From Rhipicephalus microplus (taxonomy: Eukaryota; Arthropoda; Arachnida; Ixodida; Ixodidae): a DNA stretch of 64,000 bases. Below are positions 35,247 to 46,359 of the stretch, piece by piece. The stretch is from positions 243,992,088 to 244,056,087 of the forward strand of contig NC_134700.1 in the NCBI RefSeq assembly GCF_043290135.1, read 5' to 3'. Position numbers and translations under genes: made by a program. The notes beneath the pieces are model-generated. The model saw only the letters and a list, made by a program, of their open reading frames with translations. It did not search any database and was not told the DNA's origin. The number at the start of each line of letters is the position of its first letter. Within the stretch, counting starts at the first letter, position 1.

Positions 35247-38213
35247 AGCACCATGCTACCCGTGAAAGTAATCTTTGTTTACAGCCGCGCTTTTGCGGTC
35301 GAGATTTCTCGTGGGTTGTAGATAGTAAATTATCATCATGATCATGCATCGGCACGCGCTGTATTCATCCAACTTTATATCATCCTTCTCCCCCGCTTTA
35401 CTTCCTAAACACTTTCGCCGATTTGCGTGGCATAGGATGCAAAAGTTTTGATGGACGAGGGTATGAGAACAAATAGAAAGAAACAGTGAGACAGCAAGAA
35501 AGATTCATAAATAAAAATTTCTTGACGAAAAAACTTTTCTATCTCTTGCGTAGAGCTACACGCATACATACAAACGCACGCAAGGACGTATACAATGCGA
35601 ATAACTAGCTCATATGGCGCTCACCTCTATATAACCCCTAAAGTTAGCTTGATTCACACCTAATTTTAAGTTGGCCCGTCACCACCCTATTTGTTTTCTA
35701 CAGTGCCAAATGCATTCTCATGGGGAAGGTTCCAAGCCATTATAAAAACACCAATAATTGGAGAACTCACCAAATTGACGCATTAAGGATTTCCACTGGA
35801 GCCTTCAAACCATATTCATTTTCCGCTGCGCAGTTACACGGTAGTTACTGCTCTTTTTTTCACTGCGATTCCTAGCTCATTCATGTTCTTGTCTACTTCC
35901 GTCGTTCGGAGTGTATACGTTACTGTTTGGCGACCTTCGCGTGGCACGTTGTCATTTGTTTTGTTTCCTAATCGTTTCAGCATGCAGTATTGAAGTCTGC
36001 GGAGTCAAGTTTGGCTCGATGGGTGTTTTGTATCTCTAGGTACTGGCAAGTTCACCGAGCAGTCACGTTATCAGCTATGCAAATACTGCGTGACAGACGT
36101 TGAAATCACACCAGGCGTCACAGCACGTGAATTGCGAAACGGATGGGTGGTTTAAAGTTGCCTGCCAACTGCCAAGGGCCGCGCATTAATTCATCTCCAT
36201 TGTCGGCCACAGCAGGAACGAAGTGCGCAGCGGCATAGGTATACACGTACTGCGTTACTGACCCACATTGGTTACTTTGCTGAAAGAAAGGTTGAGGACG
36301 CAACGCACGTAGAGAAAAAAGAAGGCGACAGAATAGGGTATTCCTTGCAACAGAACCTTATTTGAAAAAAAAGGGGGGGGGCTGCTTTTTTATTTAGATG
36401 CGATAATGTACGCAGTTACACTTGTGCAGTACAATGACGTACAATCCCCGTTTGTGATATCACTATATAAAAAAATGCGCTTCTCCTTTACGCAAGGTAA
36501 CAAATGTGTCACCGATGCAAGCATGCCATTTCACATGAATAAAATACGCCTCCAAACGTTCACGTGCCGCAGTGTTCTTGCTCGTTCCATGTTTGCAAAT
36601 ATTTATATAGTCTGGCCCCCTGCACGCAGGATTCACAGTGCGTAGATAATTATTGATAACTGATCTTATCTTGAATCGAAGCTTGTGCTCCCTTGCCTTG
36701 ATATTAACGCAGCGTATACATGGTCTAGCTGTTGTACACTTTGCCGCGTGTAACTCGAATCTCGTAATGTGGAAATATATGAGCGCACAAGGTAGAAAGA
36801 AAAGCACTTGACAGGAAAGACGCTCCCTTACGACTGAACTTTTATTAGAAAACCACGCACACCGTGCAAGGTATACACGAACGGCCTTGCATGGTCTGTA
36901 CCCCAATGGGCCAGCTTTTGCGGCGCTGAAATGTGCGTACAAAGGCCGCGGTCAATTTCCGTGGCGCTGTAATAAGAACTTGCACCTGTTCGGACGACAC
37001 GACCTGCGGTATTTTATCCACCGGCGGCATTGTTTACGGCTCGCCTCGCAGATTCCGAAGGAGGGTTTCCGTTAATGCTACCGTAACAGCGCAATAGTGT
37101 CGTCTCTTCTAGCCCCTCCGGTCGTTTGCGCTGTTAAGCATTCTATATCATTTTATACCAACTGGCCCAACCATAATGTCTCTTAAGAGTATCCGACTGA
37201 TTTTGTCCTCTGCAGGTAAACTTTTCCTGCGTTTATTGAGCACAGGTCCACGCTAATGCAGATTTAAGGCACATTGATGCTATTGCCCTCTTAACGAACG
37301 TTGTGCGCGCTGAGTCACAGGATAAAAGCTCTTTGCGAGAGCGAGACACCCAGCGAACGTGCCGCTCTGATCGCGTCAAAGGCAAATCTAAAAGATGCAA
37401 ATTGTCAACTGAAGGCCGCTTCCTTTACCAAGTTGTTTAAACAAATGAAGAACGTCATCCACTGCAACAGCGATCGTTATATAAGAGTCAGATTTTAAAA
37501 TCAGTAAAAAAATCGTCAACATATCTGAAAACGTGTATATAAGCAATAGAACTTGGGCATCGTGAAGAATCAAAGCTACCTTTCGGTCAGCAGCAGCTAA
37601 AAGCAAATGACATTATGCCACACGTTCTAGATATGCTGGTCTTATTGATGCTCTTCATCAGTGACACGTCTGTTACCACACGTAAAGTATGCGCGCATAA
37701 TTTTATATTTTGATGTCATAAGCGTGGGATTGCAACTGTAATTGCGCGCATGTACGTGTGTATATAAAGGGGAACCTTTTCCGGTTCAAACAAATTAAAT
37801 TGCAGGTGACGCTCTATTCTGCGCCCTTCTTTTTTCGTCTACGTCGACTGCCTCCTTAACCTTTATTCTGGATGAACTATTTATAAAACCCCGCTACACA
37901 TTGTAATAGGTTACTTCAGTGTTTCGCAAAACACTGATGAATTATGGCTCAGTATTTACTTCACAACTCTACTTGTTGTAGGTGCAGTGAAAGATTTTAC
38001 AGCGGGCTACAAAACGGTCCATGCTCCAGCTTACTCTGTGACTGTTTTACGAGTTCCGCAAGCTGCAGGGTCTTTTTGTTCCAAGCCTTCTTTCTCAGAT
38101 ATCGAATAAATTTTAAGCGTTAGCATTAGATGGCTCACTAAACACAGAAAGTGGCCTGCGGAGGCGCCAACCCATGTGATTAAAAAACAAAACAAAAAAA
38201 AAACAAGCGGTGG
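35247..38213. other. No gene recognised
   Basis: Nearly 3 kb unassigned. The longest frame (36463-36942 minus, 159 codons) shows no domain and overlaps others. A GGGGGGGG tract lies near 36375. Confidence 0.5.
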
Positions 38214-38573
38214 CTAAGATAGATTTACCAGCGCAAAAAGAAGAAACACTTAAGAAGAGACGCATGTACACACACATTGCTATATGTGTGTTTCTTCTTT
38301 TCAAAGACGATAGTCTTGGGGATCATCGACGCAAAAATTTCGGTCTTTCTGTCACGTGTGACGTGACTTGAAGCGCTAGTTCGCCTGCGCTGCAAACTCG
38401 AGGCACTCTAACGCAGCCCCTCCAGAATACCATTCACCGATTGTCTTGCGCAGAACATCAAATAAACGTTTTGTTCACTATCTCTAGACGCAAAAATATT
38501 GTCTTTCGACGACATTTGCAATGTAACATGCAGATACGGGGCTATTGTTTTTCGCTGGTAAATCTATCTTAAG
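38214..38573. mobile_element. Inverted-repeat-bounded element (putative non-autonomous DNA transposon)
   Basis: The left end 38214-38240 (TAAGATAGATTTACCAGCGC) and right end 38547-38573 are near-perfect inverted repeats of about 26 bp, 360 bp end to end. Inside the left part is a hairpin: AAAAGAAGAAACAC at 38236-38249 against its complement at 38288-38301. The right half contains the dispersed segment 38447-38541, also seen at 17716-17813. It has no coding capacity. A MITE-like or foldback element is the likeliest reading; I could not define a TSD. Confidence 0.6.
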
Positions 38574-39104
38574 AATGAACCAACTCACCCATGATGCAGT
38601 TTTAACAAGCGGTGACGTCTAATATCACCAATATCAATGACGTCATGAGATGACATCATCCTTTCGCAGTGCTTTCGTGACCAGCTCACCGATCACGGAT
38701 GCACTGTAAAACCAACTGTCGATGGCGGCACGTGGGGATTAGTACAATTACTGACAAGAGAAAAGAGGATCGCTTATGCCTTTCAGTCAACTCAGGCGAT
38801 TGGTTAGGAGAACGGGAGAGTTTTTTCACAATAGCTTCGTGCTGCAGAAGTGTTTTTTCGTTTGTTTTACGCGTCTTACTACGCATTGCAGGTTTGCGAG
38901 CGCACAACAAAACTAGACCTGAAAGCGCCCAATTCCCAGTAACGATGAATTGGAAGGAAGGTCCCGAGTGAAATAGGCCTTTCCGAGAAGCAAGCCGCAC
39001 CGTGCGCGCGAAGTTTTTTCACGCGTTTTCCCATCTTTTCAGGAACACGGAAAGCCCGCAACAGAAAACTAACTCGTAAATGAATTTCGGACAGAAAAAC
39101 AAAA
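38574..39104. other. No gene recognised
   Basis: Overlapping frames of about 90-104 codons on opposite strands, no domain. Confidence 0.5.
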
Positions 39105-39150
39105 CCCTATTGGTCGATCGGAGGTTGCAGCCCCGATCGACCAATAAGGG
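39105..39150. repeat. Hairpin-forming inverted repeat
   Basis: CCCTATTGGTCGATCGG (39105-39121) pairs with CCGATCGACCAATAAGGG (39133-39150) with a single extra base, around an 11-nt loop. Confidence 0.85.
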
Positions 39151-39544
39151 GGCCAATAGGAAGAGCTGTTCTCTATGGTTTAAAACGGCAAACAACGGCA
39201 TTTGGCACTTAAGCCTTACCATTACGCTGTGAACGTCGGCATAAGCTGGGCTCGACGTGAGCGACTCTGCTGCTCTGCTTTTAGGCTAACAAAGAGTGCG
39301 AATGGAGGCGTGACCAGGAGCGCAGTGCCTGTTTTTCAAGCCTGGCTAACTTAGTGCTTGGAAGTGCTATCGAACCCTTCCACTGATTCCAAAATAACAG
39401 TGTAGGGCAGTAGCGAGAATTTTCTTTTGTTCGGCGGGTGTTTACGCGTAAAACGGCTAACTTTGGCAACACGTGGTCGATGCGAAGGCGTGTGAATGCT
39501 GTGGATATCAGCTGAAATGTTAGTTAATGCATGAAAAAAAAATG
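39151..39544. other. No gene recognised
   Basis: About 390 bp unassigned, short frames only. Confidence 0.55.
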
Positions 39545-40312
39545 GCAGCATATCCACGGAGTGAATGATGGAGAGTGGGGCGAAGCATCCGTCCGTCCAT
39601 TTGTTCTTGCTTCCGTCCGTTCATGCGTGCGTCTGTGTGGCCGCCCGTGCGTCCATCCACCCGTCCGTGCGTGCGTCTGTTCATGAGTCCGCACGTCCAT
39701 CTGAGCGTCCATCCCTGCGTCCGCCCATGCGTCCATCCGTGCGTGCAGTCATTCATGCATCCGTCCATGCATCTGTCTGTGTGTCCGTTCGTCCACCTAT
39801 TCAACACTCCAAGTACCACCATCTCGCATCTTTTCATAATATATTCCTCATATAGAAGCACCGCCATCCAGTGGACATTCCAAGGACTAAACGAGAGGTG
39901 GCACACGCACACTTTCTTACGGCTTGCGGTTCGTGTCTACTTCCCACCTTTAACCACCTCGAGTTCATGGTATATACTACTTCACTGCATTCATGCCACT
40001 GCGGCCCAACACTCGCTAAACCTTTTTAAAACCAAGGAGGTTACGCCCAGCGAGTATAACGTAGCAACCCTTTCTTGCAAGATAGTGCTCAATGTACATG
40101 CCAATAGCTGCTAAGGGGGCATGAGAGACAGGAGAATTCGGCTTCTAGTTAACGCGCATGCTGCGAATTTTTTCTGGTTAAACAACGCACAGAAGAAATC
40201 TCCCACCGGCACCACCTTGGAGGTCAAAATGTAAGAGTGGTTACACACTACTACTACTACTACGACTACGAGGGACGAATGGGTGTCGCTATAAGGAGCT
40301 TCACCCCTAAAA
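39545..40312 (+). repeat. Composite repeat, copy A: leader, CGTCC-type array, body, 3' end
   Basis: It opens with GCAGCATATCCACGGAGTG, then GAGTGGGGCGAAGCATCC, and runs into about 200 bp of degenerate CCGTC/CATC units (to about 39800). A conserved body follows (CACCGCCATCCAGTGGACAT and onward), and it ends GGAGCTTCACCCCTAAAA. The GGGGCGAAGC near the start and the GCTTCRCCCC near the end are inverted. The body from about 39820 to 40100 is nearly the same as in copy C at 60.8 kb. Open frames across the array on both strands come from the stop-free repeat. Confidence 0.85.
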
Positions 40313-41019
40313 TTTAGGGGGTGTTAGAACAGCGCTAGTCGTTCCAGGTCTCCGGCTGGGCTGTCTTCTCGCACGCGATGGTTGCGGAAGTGTGGAAACG
40401 AAACGAACAAGCTAATATCCGACGCGCTTTTTTTTTCCTATTCAACAGCAAATCTTTACCTATGCCAGGGTTTTGTGAATTTTTCGTCCTCGGCAGCAGA
40501 AACTTACGTGTGGCAGGTATTGAGCAAATGACACCGCCGGTGTCTACAAAATGAAGAAGGGCGGCAAACACCGGCTAAGATTGTCAAACGGCAAGTCATG
40601 CAAGATTACGCATGTTACAAAATGAAGAATGTGACAAAAAGAGGCAAGTATGTCACACTGGTTAAACGAGGGCATACGCTAAGCTCGAACGGGACTTTCT
40701 AGACTGATATTTTGGATTTATTTGTATGACGCTTGGCCGGCTGCCGTCGGAAGTCCTGTGTCACGCTTGTAGCGTGTACTGAAGAACGTCGCTGGAGCCA
40801 TTCCCACCGACAGAATGAAATGGCTCATATTTTTTTCATCGCGCCTACCAATAATAAGGTTATTAAAAATTGACCTATAAAACAAACACAAAAAGCCAGA
40901 TGATATGGCTGGTCCTGCTTCATAATATATCTGCTCAAAATTCACAATAATGAAGAGCGGGTAATTAAGCAACGTTTATGAGCACTGATTGGATCTTATC
41001 GACTGCTGAACAGACACGG
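40313..41019. other. No gene recognised
   Basis: Unassigned sequence with frames below 90 codons. Confidence 0.55.
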
Positions 41020-41370
41020 GATGATCTGCCGCATCACAACGCTTAACGCTAGAACCTTGTCTAGTGAGGCAAGTCTAGCCGTACTATTCGAGGAGCTAGA
41101 GGGTGTTAAATGAGATGCAATAGTGCTCAGTGAGATTAGAAGGACAGATGAGGCCTATACAAAGCTACAGAATGGGCACGTCTTTTGCTCTCATGGGCTG
41201 GCTGACAGATCTGCCGCATTTGGTAAATGTGGCTTCTGTAGTAAGCGTGACAAATATTTAGCGCTTTAGAAAACTTAGTGACACTTATGTTACTATCAAT
41301 TAAGACAGTCTATAGGGACTTTGAAGGTTATATTTTAACATCTACTTGCCAAGAACGTAATTGTATCGAC
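41020..41370 (+). pseudogene. RTE/BovB-type LINE endonuclease remnant
   Basis: Translation from 41020 gives ICRITTLNARTLSSEASLAV, then a stop, then IVLSEIRRTDEAYTKLQNGH. This resembles the N-terminus of RTE-group endonucleases (NARTL followed by a D-V/I-GLTETRR-type segment). Several in-frame stops follow and similarity becomes patchy, with a DTYVTIN..LYFNIYLPRT segment near 41280-41350. It is a decayed N-terminal piece of a different LINE group from the I-type elements, as it lacks their WNCRG motif. The attribution rests on remembered family motifs. More decayed sequence may extend toward 42 kb. Confidence 0.65.
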
Positions 41371-43930
41371 GAATCATCCAGTAAAGATATTCGCTTTTGT
41401 TGAGAAAGAGGACTACGGGACATAAAGTTTTGGCAGCCTCGCTATGCCCCAGTGCTCTAAAGGTGGGCAGTGGGCTTCATGACGAATATTCATGCACTAC
41501 AACTTTCAAATAAATGAATATATAGTATCGAGCCATCGTAAATGAATTCGTAAATGTGCTATGCAAACCAAGACACAAACAAACTCGCAAACCAAAAGAT
41601 TAGCGAGAACTTGATAAGAAAATCTTATCGCGATCAGAGAAAATTAAGAATAAAAAAAGATAGATTTACTGATATATAGTGTAGTCTTACAAATAAATAC
41701 GGTTAGGAGAAATATGAAAAATTAAGAGGTTAGATGAGGTTAATGTCAATGGTGTAAGACTCATTTTCTCTTGTCTGATCTGACAAGTTTTGCGAGGTGA
41801 AGGGCATTTTGAAAACTGCTTATGGCTTGTCGGCGAGAAAATACGAAAACTTGAGAGCTAAAGTCTCGATGCAGTTATACGCTAATCTAGGCCTCAAATC
41901 TGATTGACGGCAATATGCGGGGTTCAGATTTTTTCCTCCGCAATTCAAGCTTGGGGGCACTGGTCATATTCAGGAGTACATTATACGCGAGAAAATAGGA
42001 TACCTATTACGAAAGATAAAGAAAGCTTTGTAATACCATGTCAGCCTAATAGTGTTTGTTAGTTTAATAGCACCTCTCATCGGGCAAGTTAGTGCAATTT
42101 AGTAAACGTGAATCTTTAATGCAAGAATTACTGACGCAAAAAACACACAAGAACGCACAGAGCCAAGTAAACCAACTAATTTTGTTACGGCGAAAGCTTT
42201 AGATGCTTCACCGTATATATGTGAAAAATGAGTGTTGGCCCCGTACACACTATGCAACGCGAAAAAATTGCCATCATGCGTTGACGCCATCGTATGATAC
42301 CATCACGACGTTACGAACAGGCAAAGATAGTCACACTACTGTGACGTGCTAGGCCGTGACATCACACCATGACGACATCAAACGACACCGTCGATTCCTC
42401 AAAGGTTGGGTCGATGCCGGACACCTTACAAAATCACTTGAAAGCAAAAAAATGGCAAGACTCCAAACTGGGAGGTACCGCGAAATCACGTCAGCAGCAG
42501 AAGGTTTTCGGAGAGTCAATACAATGGACTCAAAATAAAACCGAGAAGACGTATTTTGTCTCGAGTTGCTTTAAGACGCAAGGAACCATGTGACTTACCT
42601 ACGCCATTGCTTCTCTGTTTTGTACGAATACCTTACGGCTAAATAAGCTTTAGCTATAACGACAATTAGGCGGGCTTCCTTCATCGTTGCTTTTGAGTAT
42701 GGTGCCATTGCCAAAGTTTACGCTTCTTTGGATTTGCCGTGCACTTTTTACGTGCGCACCGGCGTGTATTGATCGAAAGCAGCCGGCCCTGATGCCGTGA
42801 TAGCGAGGATAGCAACGAACGTAAAAAAGCTTCCTGTCGTATAAACGCTCCGAATAGAGGTACATTGCGTGGCCATGGGAAGAAAAAAGAAACCTTTGGT
42901 TGCTCGAAAGAGAATAGTTTCAGAAGAAAGTTATGGTCGCTTTGTTTCAAGCGAGAAAATTTACGACTTTGTGGATCACAGATACCCTAAAAATTCCTGC
43001 TACTGCTTATTTTTTTATTTTTTTGCTTCGCGCCATAGGATTTTTATTTCTGCGCTCTCAGTCCGAGTCCTCGCGCACTTTTTTTTCTCCTTTCTTTCGC
43101 GTTGTTGGTTTACACCTTTTCGCCGTCTTTCTGCATTCTCATCCGTTTTCTAGCTCAAATCGAACGGCCAGCACGCTCGCCTCGACACCGAATGCACCTT
43201 CGTGAAAAGAAAGGCCCGATCGGCCATCTTTTCCGGCGTCTTACAAAGAACCGTTTTGCCGAAGTGCGACAGGAATGCCCTCGTGCAAATACTCGCTTCC
43301 GCGATATTGAAGTCGTAAATCTCCCGGTGTTAAGGGCGCTGGGCAATCACACCTTGCGCAGGCGGGCTGCTGACAAGACACGGTAGACCCTGGCAGGTGG
43401 AAATGTTTTTTTTCACTCTTCTACCTTTTAGACTTCTTCGTTGCAAACATTGTAGAAATAGAGCAATAACGCGGTCGTATACTACGAGCATGAAACCGGG
43501 CGAAATGGTTCTGAAGCTAATGTGTTCGCTGTTTTGGCCACACGTGCCAGCGGTTCAGTGCCAGAAGCGCAGCGCTGTTCCACTAGACAGGCCACTGACA
43601 CAGTTATTCAACTCTCTGATGGTTTCATGACTCGGCTCATGAGCCACTACTGAGACTCATGTCATTTTTTTTCTCCCTTTTTTTCTCATTACCCAAGCCT
43701 ACTCAGTGAGGGTTAGCAAACGGGGCTTATAAGGTGTTATGATGATGCTCAGCCACATCTTTCTTTTTTCTAGCATCTTGCAGTAACGTCTATCATTGCG
43801 GCGGCTAAAGAGATCGCCAGTTATGGTGTTATGTGTTGTCAACGTTAAGCATTGTTTTTTTTTTATCTTCACAACCTGGCTTCCATCACCGAAATGCAGT
43901 TTTGTATGGTGTGACCAGATTGTTTAAGAA
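41371..43930. other. No gene recognised
   Basis: About 2.5 kb. The 5' part is very AT-rich and may be decayed LINE. Around 42200-42440 there are clustered GTGACGT/ATGACG words like those near 55950-56050, perhaps a shared old repeat. Frames stay under 100 codons with no domain. Confidence 0.5.
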
Positions 43931-44135
43931 GAGAAAGACTTCTCTACTCTGTATATGTGTATATTTACAGTGTCTGTATATGTATTATGTGTAATTGATA
44001 TTTCCCGCTTCTGTCCATTACTTTTCTCATTGGACCCTACACTAGCCTCAGGCTATGGGTCCAATCAGTGTTTGTAAACCTCATGTGACAAATGATAATA
44101 AACGGTCAATCAATCAATCAATCAATCAATCAATT

Positions 44136-44197
<62 letters not shown>
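43931..44197 (+). mobile_element. Putative LINE 3' end: stem-loop plus (CAAT)n tail
   Basis: A stem-loop is formed by ATTGGACCC (44029-44037) with GGGTCCAAT (44057-44065) and an inner TAGCC/GGCTA stem. It lies about 40 bp before a 92-bp (CAAT)n run (44106-44197) that has one variant unit. AATAAA is at 44097-44102. A 3' stem-loop followed by a short tandem tail is the arrangement RT recognises in several LINE groups such as CR1/L2. No coding remnant was found upstream, so the 5' limit is arbitrary and a plain microsatellite is the alternative. Confidence 0.5.
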
Positions 44198-44198
<1 letters not shown>

Positions 44199-44817
44199 TG
44201 TCAGTGACTGAGTGGTTGCAGTGGGTGGTGAGAAAGACTCGATGTCTGCGCTGCACGCGCAGGCCAATTCAAGTGTTATAAATAGAGCTCCGGGTTATCT
44301 AATAAAGAGAAAAATTCCGGTAAACTCTGGCCAATATAATTTAGCATAAGTTGGAATTATCTGATAAACTTTCAACGTAAGAGCTAGCGTGACTCTGCAC
44401 CGTTCTTTATCGAAAGAGCATGTTCCAAATGCTCATCTATACATCTACCGGTTTCACCAATATAAACTTTACCTTACATTCACAATATCTCGTTGACCCC
44501 AATCCATAAGGCGTTGAACGGAGAGCTTGTCACGCACACAGCGAGAGACGCAAGCGTGCAAGTGCGAGACGACATCTTGATATATGGTTTCCTGGTTGCA
44601 CAGGGGCGCTACACGACATCGAATATACGAACGCTGTAAATTATACTTGCGTCTATTATGTTATATACGCAACGAATGTAGTTGTTTCGTATCGAAGTAT
44701 TTCTTTTTGCATGCACAAAATTTTGCGCGTTAAAATCTTTCAGCAACTGAATCTATGGCCACCGAATGCAACGCAAAATTTGTTCAGGATGACTGCCAGT
44801 TGGGCGTGTTGGTAAAG
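44198..44817. other. No gene recognised
   Basis: Unassigned, no long open frame. Confidence 0.6.
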
Positions 44818-44863
44818 GTTCATGATGAAACAAGCGCATTTTAGCGCTTGTTTCATCATGAAC
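44818..44863. repeat. Perfect 20-bp inverted repeat, 6-nt loop
   Basis: GTTCATGATGAAACAAGCGC (44818-44837) is followed by a 6-nt spacer and its exact reverse complement (44844-44863). It could fold into a stable hairpin. There is no adjacent gene to suggest a terminator or pre-miRNA role. Confidence 0.93.
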
Positions 44864-45333
44864 AAAATTCGTTACAAGGGTTTAGTCGATACCACGCTTC
44901 TCCGAAAAAATGACGAAGGGTATCATAGTGAATGCCGGCCTACTATGCAGAAATTATGAATATTGGGCACCTTGCATATGTGCTTGTAGCATTTACCAAA
45001 ATAGTGTTTAGAAAATGCTCTGAAAGGCCGCTCTTCATGCTTTCATTGCGACTGTGCTGTGGCTTCCGTGCAGGCCTGGCGTTTTTTTTTTTACGCAATG
45101 GCTGACCACGATGAAGAATTATGCTTGAAGTGCGTATGCGACGCAGTTAATAGGAGATCAAGAACACGTTCTTCAATGGGTTGGAGTATTGGATGACCCA
45201 CTCGTTGCGCAATTCACATTGTGTGACGCCTGGCTGTTCCTTTTTGTTCTAAAACGCTCTATTGCTCATATTAACGTGATTCTTTTCCCGACATTAAGCC
45301 TGCCTACGTCCAGTAGAGAAACGTGTTCCAAGC
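44864..45333. other. No gene recognised
   Basis: Unassigned sequence leading into the tRNA-derived SINE. The 99-codon frame from 45189 crosses the SINE head and is not a gene. Confidence 0.55.
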
Positions 45334-45529
45334 ACTGGCGTGACTCAGTGGTAGAATACTGGGCTGGAATGCAGGGGACCGCGTTCGTATCCCAATGTGT
45401 CGTCGGTGTTTTTATTCACTTTTTTTCTTCAATACTGGTTACGGACACCGGCGGCGGCGGTGGTAGACAACTACATCACCGCACATGACTCGTGTTCTGA
45501 TGTTATTATAACAGCTTTCGCTGTAAAAA
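45334..45529 (+). mobile_element. Second tRNA-derived SINE family
   Basis: The tRNA-like head has an A-box-like TGGCGTGACTCAGTGGTAG (from 45336) and a B-box-like GCGTTCGTATCCC (45381-45393). The body includes a T-rich stretch, a CGGCGGCGG run and ATGACTCGTGTTCTGATG. It ends TAACAGCTTTCGCTGTAAAA. The head and body differ from the Ruka-type copies, so this is a separate family. It resembles the minus-strand tRNA-Gly-like head at 25.2 kb. No TSD was identified. Confidence 0.7.

Positions 45530-46359
<830 letters not shown>

Noticed and set aside
39565..40114. Pro/Ser/Val/Arg-rich frames (RPSVR-like) at 39.6, 51.3, 60.8 and 63.2 kb
   Set aside because: All lie over CGTC/CATC arrays of the composite repeat and are open on both strands.
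44106..44197. CRISPR-like or other direct-repeat array
   Set aside because: It is a plain 4-bp microsatellite with no spacers; the genome is eukaryotic.
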